Of a DNA stretch of 64,000 nucleotides, positions 24,352 through 32,869 are shown piece after piece (positions within the stretch are counted from its first letter, which is position 1; every line of letters starts with the position of its first letter). The stretch comes from Jonquetella anthropi DSM 22815. Lineage in GTDB: Bacteria > Synergistota > Synergistia > Synergistales > Dethiosulfovibrionaceae. A model generated the notes under the pieces. That model saw nothing but the letters and a program-made list of their open reading frames with translations. It did no database searches and had not been told where the DNA came from. The stretch is taken from positions 354,910-418,909 of the forward strand of contig NZ_CM001376.1 in assembly GCF_000237805.1 (NCBI RefSeq), read 5' to 3'. Both the position numbers and the translations under genes were made by a program.

Positions 24352-25202
24352 GAAAGCTCAAGGACAAGGCGGCGACGATCCTCTTCTGGGGAATTGCCCT
24401 GACGTTTATCCTACTGGCGGTTGGCATCCTTGCGTTCATTCTCCAAAGAGGCTGGTCGGCGCTCTCGTGGGAGTTTCTGACCGAAAAGCCGCGGAACTCC
24501 ATGACGGCCGGCGGTATTTTGACGCCCATCGTCGGGACGGTTGAGCTGGTCGTGCTTTCCATGGCGTTCGCCCTGCCGATCGGCGTCGCAACCGGGCTCT
24601 TTTTCGCCGAGTACGCCAAGCCGGGGCCGTTCGTCAGCGCGCTGCGGACCGCTATCCGGTGTCTGGCCGGCGTTCCGTCGGTGGTCTTCGGGCTCTTCGG
24701 GCTGGAGCTGTTCGTCATCCTGTGCCATTTTGGCCCCAGCCTGCTGTCCGCGTCCCTCACGCTGGCATGTCTCAGCCTGCCGCTGCTGGTCACGTCGTCC
24801 GAGCAGGCGTTCAGGGCGGTTCCTCAGGACGAACGGCTGGCGTCATACGCGCTCGGCGCGGGCAAGTGGCACACCATTTGGCACGTCGTTTTCCCGTCGT
24901 CCGTGCCGTCGATCATCACCGGGGCGATTCTCGCCCTCGGACGAGTTGCCGGCGAGACGGCGCCGATCATTTTCACCGGCGCGGCGTTTTTCGTGCCTCA
25001 CCTGACCGCCAGCCTGTTCGATCAGGTGATGGCCTTGCCGTATCACGTGATGGTCTTGGCGACGGCCGGAACGGATATCTCCGGGACGCGCCACATACAA
25101 TACGGGACGGTGGTCGTGCTGCTCGTGCTCGTCATGTCCCTGTGCCTGACAGGTATTTTGGCCCGCAACCGTCTCAGCCGGAAGCGCCGGCGCGGGGCGT
25201 AA
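24348..25202 (+). CDS. pstA: Phosphate ABC transporter permease PstA
   Basis: A 284-residue permease with six TM helices and the EAA loop VPQDERLASYALGAGKWHTIW, plus the PstA-type GETAPIIFTGAAFF segment. ATG overlaps the pstC stop (ATGA). Heterodimerises with PstC. Confidence 0.95.
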   Translation: MRKLKDKAATILFWGIALTFILLAVGILAFILQRGWSALSWEFLTEKPRNSMTAGGILTPIVGTVELVVLSMAFALPIGVATGLFFAEYAKPGPFVSALRTAIRCLAGVPSVVFGLFGLELFVILCHFGPSLLSASLTLACLSLPLLVTSSEQAFRAVPQDERLASYALGAGKWHTIWHVVFPSSVPSIITGAILALGRVAGETAPIIFTGAAFFVPHLTASLFDQVMALPYHVMVLATAGTDISGTRHIQYGTVVVLLVLVMSLCLTGILARNRLSRKRRRGA

Positions 25203-25226
25203 GCGGAAAAGGAGGACGCGCGAAAA

Positions 25227-26003
25227 ATGTCAGAGCAATTCGGCGGTCAGCCGTCTAAAATAGAAGCGAAAAAATTAGACCTATTTTACGGGACGAAGCA
25301 GGCGCTCCATTCCATCTGCATGTCGGTGCCTACGGGCGGGATCACCGCTCTGATTGGCCCGTCGGGGTGCGGCAAGAGCACCTTTCTTCGGTGCCTCAAC
25401 CGAATGAACGACTTCATCCCGTCGGTGCGGATCACCGGGCTCTGCACCATCGACGGGCAGGATATTTATGCGTCCGACGTGGACCCGAACGACCTGCGGC
25501 GTCGGGTTGGCATGGTGTTTCAGAAGCCCAACCCGTTTCCCATGTCGGTGTACGACAACATCGCCTACGGCCCCCGGCTTCAGGGCAAGCGGAGCCGCTC
25601 GGAGCTCGACGAGATCGTTGAGCGCAGCTTGAGGGGCGCGGCCCTGTGGGACGAGGTCAAAGACGGGCTTCGGTCGTCAGGTCTAGGGCTGTCGGGCGGG
25701 CAGCAGCAGCGGCTGTGCATCGCCCGAGCAATCGCGACGAATCCGGAAGTGCTCCTGATGGACGAGCCGACCAGCGCCCTTGACCCGATGGCGACGCAGA
25801 GAATTGAAGAGCTTTGCCGGACGCTGCGGGAGCGGTACACCGTGGTCATCGTTACCCACAACATGCAGCAGGCGGCCCGCATTTCCGATATGACGGCGTT
25901 TTTCATGCTGGGCGAGCTGGTGGAGTTTGGGCCGACGACGAAGCTCTTTACCTCTCCGGTGGATCCCCGGACAGGGGACTACATTACCGGCAGATTCGGC
26001 TAA
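25227..26003 (+). CDS. pstB: Phosphate ABC transporter ATP-binding protein
   Basis: A 258-residue ATPase: Walker [10 protein letters not shown], signature LSGGQQQR, Walker [14 protein letters not shown], switch His in VTHNMQQA. The [12 protein letters not shown] and [18 protein letters not shown] segments are characteristic of PstB. ATG is preceded by AAAAGGAGG. Powers PstSCA. Confidence 0.97.
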   Translation: MSEQFGGQPSKIEAKKLDLFYGTKQALHSICMSVPTGGITALIGPSGCGKSTFLRCLNRMNDFIPSVRITGLCTIDGQDIYASDVDPNDLRRRVGMVFQKPNPFPMSVYDNIAYGPRLQGKRSRSELDEIVERSLRGAALWDEVKDGLRSSGLGLSGGQQQRLCIARAIATNPEVLLMDEPTSALDPMATQRIEELCRTLRERYTVVIVTHNMQQAARISDMTAFFMLGELVEFGPTTKLFTSPVDPRTGDYITGRFG

Positions 26004-26045
26004 ACTAAAGAGGACCTCACGTCCCGTTCGGAGGAGATGAACGCG

Positions 26046-26747
26046 ATGAACGAAAATTGGCTTGAGGAAAACAAAAGACCGGCGGACGTCTACCGGGCTC
26101 TTGAAAATCAGCTCACCCGGTTGGCTTCGATGGTGAGCTTGGCGGTAACTCGGTCTATTTGGTCGCTGGCGGAGCGGAACGCCGAGGCGGCCCGGCAGGT
26201 CATCGCCGGCGAAGAGGCTGTTGATCTGCTGGCCGACGAGATCAACGACGTCTGCCTGAACGCGATCGCCCGCTTTCAGCCGCTGGGCGCGGACCTGCGG
26301 CTCGTCACGTCGGCCATGCTGATGGCCCGCGACTTGGAGCGGCTCGGCGATTACGGCGAAAACGCGGCAAAGGACACCTTGAAGCTGTTGAATCAGCCGG
26401 TGCTCAAGCCGATCATCGACCTGCCCCGAATGGCCGGCCTTGTCGCCTCCATGCTCGACCGGGCGATGAAAGCCCTGGCAAATCGGGACGGCGACGAGGC
26501 CATGGCTGTTTTCGCCATGGACGACCAAGTGGACGACTTGGAACACGCCATTTTGATTGAACTGGCGTCCATCATGGCTCAGCGGCCCGAGACCCTCGAA
26601 CAGTCGAGCCGGCTGATGGAAGTGACCCGCATGGTCGAGCGGGCCGGGGACCACTGCACCAACGTGGCTGAACACGTGTGCTACATCGTGACCGGCCACC
26701 GGGTCAGGGCTTCGGAGCACCGCCGGCCCCGGGAGCTGAGAAGCTGA
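26046..26747 (+). CDS. phoU: PhoU phosphate-signalling protein
   Basis: A 233-residue all-alpha protein with two repeated three-helix units, each ending in a metal-binding E/DxxxD-type motif (ARDLERLGDYGENAA and TRMVERAGDHCTNVAEH). Couples the Pst transporter to the PhoR kinase, repressing the Pho regulon when phosphate is plentiful. ATG 26046 is chosen over 26037 because GAGGAG directly abuts the latter and is 9 bp from the former. Lies between pstB and phoB. Confidence 0.95.
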   Translation: MNENWLEENKRPADVYRALENQLTRLASMVSLAVTRSIWSLAERNAEAARQVIAGEEAVDLLADEINDVCLNAIARFQPLGADLRLVTSAMLMARDLERLGDYGENAAKDTLKLLNQPVLKPIIDLPRMAGLVASMLDRAMKALANRDGDEAMAVFAMDDQVDDLEHAILIELASIMAQRPETLEQSSRLMEVTRMVERAGDHCTNVAEHVCYIVTGHRVRASEHRRPRELRS

Positions 26748-26775
26748 CCGAAGGCGGCGCAGAAAGGAGCAGGCC

Positions 26776-27489
26776 GTGAGCAGAGCGCATATTCTGGTGA
26801 TAGAAGACGAGGCGCCGATCGCCGACATTCTCGTCCAGGCGCTGAAACGTTCTGGGTACGAGGCCAGCTGGGCGGGGGACGGCGACACCGGGCTTGAACT
26901 CATCATGACCGGCCGGCCTGACCTTGTGCTGTTGGACCTCATGCTTCCCGGCCTGGAGGGCTGGGAAGTCTGCCGTCGAATGCGCCAAGCGCCGGAGACC
27001 CGCGACACGCCGGTCATCATGGTGACGGCCCGGCGGGACGAATCGGAAGCGGTAGCTGGACTGGCGGCCGGAGCGGACGACTACATCAGAAAGCCCTTCT
27101 CTCTGGCCGAGCTGATGGCGCGGGTCGAAGCCCAGCTTCGCCGCCGCAGCATGGCGCGGCAGGACGCCGAGGAGACGAAGGACGAGCGGATCGTCCTCGA
27201 TCAGGAGACCGGCGTCGTGCGGATCGACGGCTGGGAAGCCGAGCTGAGCCCGACGGAGTTCCAGATCCTTGAACTTTTGGCCAGCCGTCCGGGTCGGCCC
27301 GTTTCCCGCGACAGGATCACCGCCGTCGTCTGGGGACTTGACCCGGCGGAAAGCCGGGCGCTTGACACTCACCTGTCCCGGTTGAGGAAAAAACTGTCCG
27401 GCTGCCCAGACGGGCCGGAAATTACCACGCTCCGCAGCCGGGGCTATCGATTGGAATGGAGGGGCAGTGCCAATGAGGCGAAGCCTTAA
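26776..27489 (+). CDS. phoB: PhoB-type response regulator
   Basis: A 237-residue OmpR/PhoB-family regulator. The receiver domain has the acidic pair (EDE), phospho-acceptor Asp in DLVLLDLMLPG, Thr in MVTAR and Lys in RKPFSLAEL. A C-terminal winged helix ends GYRLEW. GTG start with AAAGGAG 6 bp upstream. Encoded with pst genes and the kinase; the likely binder of the Pho boxes at 22443 and 63158. Confidence 0.93.
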   Translation: MSRAHILVIEDEAPIADILVQALKRSGYEASWAGDGDTGLELIMTGRPDLVLLDLMLPGLEGWEVCRRMRQAPETRDTPVIMVTARRDESEAVAGLAAGADDYIRKPFSLAELMARVEAQLRRRSMARQDAEETKDERIVLDQETGVVRIDGWEAELSPTEFQILELLASRPGRPVSRDRITAVVWGLDPAESRALDTHLSRLRKKLSGCPDGPEITTLRSRGYRLEWRGSANEAKP

Positions 27490-29203
27490 AACCCGCATCG
27501 CCGTCGCTTTGGGGGTACTTCTTATCGGGGCTTTGGCCGCGTCGTGGGCCATCTTCAGGATGACGCTCAAAGAGCACCTGATCCGGCAGGCGTCGTTTCA
27601 GCTGAGCCAGCAGACCCAACTGACGGCTCAGCTTTTGGAGGCGAAGGGGCTTGAGTCGTTCTCGGCCCTGTTGGATGATCAAGCCCGAATGCTCGGCGGG
27701 CGGATTACTCTCATCGACTCAACCGGCCGTCCCCTGCTGGACTCGTCGATTCCCACGTCGTCGCTGGACAACCACGCTTCCCGCCCGGAAGTGGCGGCGG
27801 CCCGCCGGGACGGTGAGGGGTTTGAACTCCGGTACAGCCGAAGCGAGGGCAATTATTATCTGTACTGCGCCCGAACGGTTCTCTTGGGAAAAGAACCGGC
27901 AGTCCTGCGCCTTTCCCTCCCGCTTCAGGGCTTAACGGAAGGCATTGGAGCCGCTAACCGGCGCTTTTTAATCCTGCTGGCGGTCGTCGCTACGGTCGCC
28001 TTGGCGTTCATGCTCTGGACGCTGCGCCGCCTGTTTCGCCCGCTTCAGGACTTAGCGGCCGTCGCCGATCAGGTGACCGCCGACCGGCTGCCCCTGTTCC
28101 CGATCGTCGACGACCCGGACCTGCGCCGGCTCTCTCAGGCCATGTCTGCCATGTCAGCCCGGCTCACCGCGGCCAATCTGGAAGTGTCGTCCCGCCGGGC
28201 GGAGCTGGAATCGCTCATCGAAACGTTGCCAGTCGGCGTCATCGTCGTGCGCGGCTCGGCGGTGGTCCGCTGCAACTCCCAAGCCTGCCGAATGCTTGAC
28301 GCGGAAGACCTGTTCGGCAAGTCGGCCTCTTCGGCTCTGCCGCCGGAGCTGCTTGGGCTCATCGACCGGCTTGACGGGGGAGAAATCGCGCCGTCGGCCG
28401 AGCTGGTCGTGCCGGAGCGGAACACCTGCTTTGCCTGCCAAGGGCGGCTGACCCCGAGGGGCTACCTGATCGTCATCGTCGACCAGAGTGACGCGTGGCG
28501 GCTCGACGCGGCCCGGAGGACGTTCATCGCCGACGCGGGACACGAGTTCCAGACGCCCCTGACCGCCATCGGCATGACCGCAGAATTTTTAATGGAGGAC
28601 GCATCCGACGCCCAGAAGCGGCACTTGGAGCGAATACTCGAACAGCAGAAGAGGCTGACCGGCCTGATCGACAACCTGCTGTACCTGTCCCGGCTGGAGG
28701 CCGAGCCGGAGGGCTTGCCGATGGAGCAGGTTGACCTTGCGGAGCTCTGTCGGGGGACGACCGACGACTACAAGGCTTTGCCGGCCGCTGACGGCGTCGA
28801 AATTTCCTGCAGCGTGCCGGACGACGCGCCGATTCTCGGCAGTCCCGACGAGCTGAAAACGGCTCTCGGCAACCTGCTGGACAACGCGCTCAAGTTCACC
28901 CGCGCCAAGTTCGGCAAAACGCCCGGCGCGAAAATCGCCGTGTCGGTCGAGCGGGACGGGGACGAGTGGCGCGTTCAGGTCAGCGACAACGGCGTCGGTC
29001 TGTCGGACGACGATACGGAAGCCCTGTTCCACCGGTTTTCGCGGGGCGACCGATCCCGCGGCCGGGGCGCTCAGGTCGGCGGCTACGGCCTTGGGCTGGC
29101 GATCGTCAAGCGGATCATCCTGCGCCACGGCGGACACGTGGCCGCGCTGCCGTCATCGGAAGGCGCCTGCATGGCCTTTTGGCTGCCGGTTGGGCACGAA
29201 TAG
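27473..29203 (+). CDS. phoR: PhoR-type sensor histidine kinase
   Basis: A 576-residue membrane kinase: TM1 about residues 10-28, an extracytoplasmic sensor region (about 30-160), TM2 about 165-187, a HAMP-like linker, a PAS-like domain (about 245-335), H-box AGHEFQTPLTAI, N-box NLLDNALKFT, and G boxes DNGVGL and GGYGLGLAIV. Unlike E. coli PhoR it has a real extracytoplasmic sensor, as in Bacillus-type PhoR. ATG 27473 has GGAGGGG 8 bp upstream; the GTG at 27467 is too close. Overlaps phoB by 17 bp. Confidence 0.92.
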   Translation: MRRSLKTRIAVALGVLLIGALAASWAIFRMTLKEHLIRQASFQLSQQTQLTAQLLEAKGLESFSALLDDQARMLGGRITLIDSTGRPLLDSSIPTSSLDNHASRPEVAAARRDGEGFELRYSRSEGNYYLYCARTVLLGKEPAVLRLSLPLQGLTEGIGAANRRFLILLAVVATVALAFMLWTLRRLFRPLQDLAAVADQVTADRLPLFPIVDDPDLRRLSQAMSAMSARLTAANLEVSSRRAELESLIETLPVGVIVVRGSAVVRCNSQACRMLDAEDLFGKSASSALPPELLGLIDRLDGGEIAPSAELVVPERNTCFACQGRLTPRGYLIVIVDQSDAWRLDAARRTFIADAGHEFQTPLTAIGMTAEFLMEDASDAQKRHLERILEQQKRLTGLIDNLLYLSRLEAEPEGLPMEQVDLAELCRGTTDDYKALPAADGVEISCSVPDDAPILGSPDELKTALGNLLDNALKFTRAKFGKTPGAKIAVSVERDGDEWRVQVSDNGVGLSDDDTEALFHRFSRGDRSRGRGAQVGGYGLGLAIVKRIILRHGGHVAALPSSEGACMAFWLPVGHE

Positions 29204-29215
29204 ACGAAAAAAGCG

Positions 29216-29250
29216 AAGCGCCGCCCCTTTTGTGGGGCGGCGCTTTATCA
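29216..29250 (+). terminator. Stem-loop ending the pst-phoBR operon
   Basis: A 12-bp perfect stem (AAGCGCCGCCCC / GGGGCGGCGCTT) with TTTTGT loop, 12 bp after the phoR stop. The following T-run is short. Confidence 0.75.
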
Positions 29251-29291
29251 ATCGGTGGCATAATAAGAGAAAACGACAAGGAGGCAAAGAA

Positions 29292-29957
29292 ATGGAACGA
29301 CTGGCCCATCTGATTGACAACACTCTTCTCGCGCCCGACGCTTCGCCCGAACAGATCAACGCGCTGTGCGACGCCTCGCTTCGGCTTGGCTGCGCGTCGG
29401 TCTGCGTCTCGCCTCTGTACGTCCCGCTGGCGGCCCGCCGGTTGGCCGGAAGTTCGGTGAAGGTCTGCACCGTCATCGGTTTCCCGTCCGGCGCGTCGAC
29501 GACCGCGACCAAGGCCTTTGAGGCGGCTGATGCCGTCAAAAACGGCGCGGACGAGCTGGACATGGTTTTACCGATCGGGCTTCTTAAATCCGGCGACGAC
29601 GAGGCGGTCAGGCAGGACGTGAAGGCAGTCGTTCAGGCGGCGGCCGGCCGGATCGTTAAAGTCATCTTGGAGACCTGTCTTCTTAACGACGAGCAGATCG
29701 TCAGGGCGTGCCGTCTCTGTCGGGAGACTGGGGCGGGCTTCGTCAAGACAAGTACCGGATTTTCGTCCGGCGGGGCCACGGAGCACGCCGTGTCGCTGAT
29801 GGCTCAGACGGTCGGTGGCTCGATGGGCGTCAAGGCGTCCGGGGGAATCAGGACGCGGGCTCAGGCTTTGGCGTTCTTGGCCGCCGGGGCGACGCGAATC
29901 GGCGCGTCCCGAACCGAAGAGATCTGCCGGGGCGAGGCCGAACCGGAGGGCAAATAA
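29292..29957 (+). CDS. deoC: Deoxyribose-phosphate aldolase
   Basis: A 221-residue DeoC, which cleaves 2-deoxyribose-5-phosphate to glyceraldehyde-3-phosphate and acetaldehyde. TIM-barrel with the Schiff-base Lys in GFVKTSTGF and the second conserved Lys in GVKASGGIR; ELDMVLPIG carries the catalytic Asp. The start is ATG 29292 with AAGGAGG 7 bp upstream; the frame is open further back but runs into the phoR terminator. A -10-like CATAAT lies just upstream. No other deo genes follow. Confidence 0.95.
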   Translation: MERLAHLIDNTLLAPDASPEQINALCDASLRLGCASVCVSPLYVPLAARRLAGSSVKVCTVIGFPSGASTTATKAFEAADAVKNGADELDMVLPIGLLKSGDDEAVRQDVKAVVQAAAGRIVKVILETCLLNDEQIVRACRLCRETGAGFVKTSTGFSSGGATEHAVSLMAQTVGGSMGVKASGGIRTRAQALAFLAAGATRIGASRTEEICRGEAEPEGK

Positions 29958-29981
29958 CAGGGCCTTGCAGAGGTGAGCAGT

Positions 29982-30755
29982 TCAGCGCCTGCCCCAGCGG
30001 CTTGACGTGCGGGTTGCCAGGTCGACCAGCTCGTCGGAGAAAAACCAGCCGGCCAGCCCAACTGAAACGGCGGCGACAAAGACGGCCGGCGCCGCCCAGC
30101 CGCCCTGCCCCGCGCCGGCGCCGGCAAAGCACAGCACGGCAAAGCCGGGAAGCCTGCCGAGGAGGCACAGCCCCATCATCCGCCTCAGAGGGACGGACGT
30201 CAGTCCGGCTAAAAAGCACAGCGCGTCGTCCGGCACGGCCGGGAGCAGAAACAGGGCGAAGAACCCGGCTCCTGACCGGTCGTTCAAAAGGTAGCTGAAT
30301 TTTTGGGCCGCGGAGGCTGGGACGAACCGATCGACCGCCGGTCTGCCGAACCGCCGCGCTAAAAGGATCGCTGCCAGCGAGCCGACTTCCACGCCGGCCA
30401 TGGTGATGGCAAGCCCTTTCCAGAAGCCGAAGACGGCGCCACCGGCGAACGCCACGAGTTGCCCCGGAATTGGAGCTAACACGACCTGCAGGACTTGAAG
30501 CCCAAAGAACGCCGCGCCCCCCCGCCAGTCGGAGCCCAGAGCATCCCGAATGCGGGCAAGGGACGCGGCGTTCGGTTTCAGGTTCAGCGATCGAACCGCG
30601 TCGGCCCAGCTGGACGGCAGCAGGAGCAGGACGAGAAGTCCGACGAGTGCCAAGACCGCCGACAGGACGAGCGCAGCCGCCAGCAGGCCGGCAATCTCTC
30701 GGAGCTTTTGCCGGAGCCGAGCCAGCAGGAAGGCCTTAACGTTTCGAGACGTCAC
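29982..30755 (-). CDS. TVP38/TMEM64 (DedA-like, VTT domain) membrane protein
   Basis: A 257-residue integral membrane protein with about six TM segments. The VTT-domain core is visible as VLAPIPGQLVAFAGGAVFG, with the downstream RFGRPAVDRF and LPAVPDDALCFLAGL segments. Family members are linked to lipid scrambling and envelope homeostasis. GTG start overlaps the upstream amidotransferase stop (GTGA), so translation is coupled. Last gene of a minus-strand operon with the HD hydrolase and the class-I amidotransferase-type hydrolase. Confidence 0.88.
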   Translation of the reverse strand: MTSRNVKAFLLARLRQKLREIAGLLAAALVLSAVLALVGLLVLLLLPSSWADAVRSLNLKPNAASLARIRDALGSDWRGGAAFFGLQVLQVVLAPIPGQLVAFAGGAVFGFWKGLAITMAGVEVGSLAAILLARRFGRPAVDRFVPASAAQKFSYLLNDRSGAGFFALFLLPAVPDDALCFLAGLTSVPLRRMMGLCLLGRLPGFAVLCFAGAGAGQGGWAAPAVFVAAVSVGLAGWFFSDELVDLATRTSSRWGRR

Positions 30756-31465
30756 GGCCTAGCGGCTGCGCAGGCGGCGACGAACGCCTGAAAAATCGGA
30801 AGCGCTTCCGGCGTGTGGCCAAGCAGTCCTTCCGGGTGCCACTGGATGCCCACGACGAACGGCAGGTCCTTGTGTTCCACCGCCTCAACGACCCCGTCGG
30901 GAGCGAGAGCGGAGACGGTCAGCCCCTTGCCCGGCGCGTCAACGGCCTGATGGTGAAAGCTGTTGACTGAGAACGACGTGCCGGTGATCTTCGCCAGCTT
31001 TGTTCCCTCTTCAACGGTCACCTTGTGGCTGGTGAACCGCTCGGCCATGGGCTGACGGTGCTGAATGGTGTTCTTTCGGTTGGGCAGGTGCTGGTAGAGC
31101 GTGCCGCCGAAGAACACGTTCAAAACCTGCTCGCCCCGGCAGATGCCCAGAACAGGGAGCTTCCGGTCACAGGCGATCTGCAGGACGGCCAGCTGGAACT
31201 GGTCCAGCTCCGGGTTTACCGTTTCCAGCCCCTCTTGAGGGTCTTGGCCGTAAAAGGACGGGCAGACGTCGATGCCGCCGGGCAGAAGCAGTCCGGAGAC
31301 GATGTCCATCGCGCTGGACAGAACTTCCTCCTCCAGCGTGACCGGCAGCAGAAGCGGAACGCCGCCGCCGGCGATGACGGCGTCGGTGTACTGGCGGTTC
31401 GCCGAGACCTTTTCCCGGTTCGAGTAAAACTCAAGATTGCTGGCAATAGCGATGATCGGTCGCAT
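30752..31465 (-). CDS. Peptidase C26 / gamma-glutamyl-GABA hydrolase (PuuD)-like protein
   Basis: A 237-residue class-I glutamine amidotransferase-type hydrolase. Nucleophile elbow GICRGEQ (Cys), the LLPGGIDVCPSFYG loop and the catalytic HPE triad residues in IQWHPEG. PuuD-like proteins hydrolyse gamma-glutamyl amides. The ATG at 31465 has GGAGGAGGA upstream; an upstream in-frame start overlaps the HD gene and is unlikely. No other putrescine-pathway genes are seen, so substrate is open. Confidence 0.9.
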   Translation of the reverse strand: MRPIIAIASNLEFYSNREKVSANRQYTDAVIAGGGVPLLLPVTLEEEVLSSAMDIVSGLLLPGGIDVCPSFYGQDPQEGLETVNPELDQFQLAVLQIACDRKLPVLGICRGEQVLNVFFGGTLYQHLPNRKNTIQHRQPMAERFTSHKVTVEEGTKLAKITGTSFSVNSFHHQAVDAPGKGLTVSALAPDGVVEAVEHKDLPFVVGIQWHPEGLLGHTPEALPIFQAFVAACAAARP

Positions 31466-31494
31466 GATAATTCCTCCTCCAAGGTGTGGGTATC

Positions 31495-32700
31495 TCACAG
31501 AAAATAATCGAACAGGGCGCCGATGTCCAGAGGCCCAATTCGTTTGCCGGCAAAACGCTCCAAGATCCGGCGGCGGCCTTCCAGCAGGGCGGGAGCGGCG
31601 ATTCCCAGCCGAACCGACTGGCTGGCCTCTACGAAGGCCGACAGCTTGTCGAATGCCTCCACGATCTGGCCGTCGACGCCGTCAAATTCCGGCGCGTCGT
31701 GTTCCGGGCCGAGCGGGCCTTGCAGAATTTTGACCCGGCCGCCCGGACGGACGCGGTTTTCAAACTCGTCCATGCAGTAGTAGAGCAGGTCGCTTCGCCA
31801 CGATTCCGGCAGGAGCGGAAAGATGACCCGCTGGATTTCCTGAGCTTCCACGTCCTTGATGAGCTCTTCAAGCCCCTGAACGCTTCGCTTCACCGGGCTG
31901 ATGATGTCCCGGGTCAGGACTTCCGGAAGGTCGTGAAACAGGCCGCAGTAAAAGTCGTTTCGTCGCCTGACCGGGCCGGCTCCGATCTCGAGGGCTCCGC
32001 ACCACGAGAGCAGCGCCACCATGAAAAGGTGTCCAAGCACCGACGTGACCGGCAAGCGGCTCGTCTGGGCCCAGCGTTTTTGGAACTGAAGCTGTCCGGC
32101 CAAGGAGAAGAACGCCGACAGCCCTTCTTTGGAGCCTTTCTTCCTCGACTCGATCACCGCGGCCACGGCCGGCAAATCGGCGTGTCCGGCGACCGCGTCG
32201 TCTATTTCCTTTTTTGTCCGTTCGATACCGTAGAGCGGCGCGCTCCAAAACGAGATGAAGCCGAACTCCCACTGGGTCGCCAAGTAGTGGGCGGCGCTTA
32301 AAATATGCCGTTCGGGCCAGTCGGCCCCGTTGAGGAACCACTCGCCGCAGGCCTCGAACTGGCGGCCCGGCAGGGGCGAGAGGACCGGCTGAAGCTGGGA
32401 AAGCACCCAGCTGTCCAGCCGGCGCTTCTGCTCCGGGTCGGCCATCAGCCGGTGAAAGACCGGCGGTTTGATGTCGGTCAGCACGACCCGGTGAAGAAAT
32501 TCAAACAGCCCGCCGGAGATCAGCCGGTTCCAGTCAATCGTCCGCCCGCGGTCCTCTTCGGTGCGGGCGATCGCCCAGGCGATGATGGCCTTGTGAGCTT
32601 GCTTGTCCATTTCGGTGAACTGGGCGGTTCTCGGGTGGTCGTTCCACCGCTCGATGCTGAACGCCGAAAAGATCGTTTCGATCAGTCCTCGTTTGATCAC
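31495..32700 (-). CDS. HD-domain metal-dependent phosphohydrolase
   Basis: A 401-residue protein with an HD domain in its second half: VLGHLFMVALLSW, then FYCGLFHDLPEVLTRDIISPVKR, resembling YfbR/HD_2-type nucleotidases. The first 180 residues are helical without a clear family. GTG start with AGGAGGA upstream and its own promoter. 29 bp before the peptidase C26 gene. Possible substrate is a nucleotide; not determined. Confidence 0.8.
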   Translation of the reverse strand: MIKRGLIETIFSAFSIERWNDHPRTAQFTEMDKQAHKAIIAWAIARTEEDRGRTIDWNRLISGGLFEFLHRVVLTDIKPPVFHRLMADPEQKRRLDSWVLSQLQPVLSPLPGRQFEACGEWFLNGADWPERHILSAAHYLATQWEFGFISFWSAPLYGIERTKKEIDDAVAGHADLPAVAAVIESRKKGSKEGLSAFFSLAGQLQFQKRWAQTSRLPVTSVLGHLFMVALLSWCGALEIGAGPVRRRNDFYCGLFHDLPEVLTRDIISPVKRSVQGLEELIKDVEAQEIQRVIFPLLPESWRSDLLYYCMDEFENRVRPGGRVKILQGPLGPEHDAPEFDGVDGQIVEAFDKLSAFVEASQSVRLGIAAPALLEGRRRILERFAGKRIGPLDIGALFDYFL

Positions 32701-32735
32701 AGGCCATTCCTCCTCGCGGGCGTTTCTTTCCTTTG

Positions 32736-32765
32736 ATTATACGAGGTTGAAAGAGGCCCCGGCAA
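32736..32765 (-). promoter_or_regulatory. Promoter of the HD hydrolase operon
   Basis: Minus-strand TTGCCG (32765-32760), 18-bp spacer, perfect TATAAT (32741-32736), 35 bp before the GTG. Confidence 0.6.
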
Positions 32766-32815
32766 GAGAGCCGGACGCGATGGGCCGTCTTTCGGTTCGC
32801 AGGCCATATCAACCG

Positions 32816-32824
32816 TGGTACACT
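32816..32824 (+). promoter_or_regulatory. Putative extended -10 of the lytic transglycosylase gene
   Basis: TGG-TACACT, 45 bp before the chosen start codon. No clear -35. Confidence 0.4.
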
Positions 32825-32869
32825 GAAAACACAGGCGTGATATTCAACGGCGACGAGAGAGGTGATTTG

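Noticed and set aside
32603-32869. Extended N-terminus for the lytic transglycosylase
   Set aside because: It would overlap the divergent HD gene and bury the signal peptide; the ATG at 32870 has a ribosome site directly before the signal sequence.
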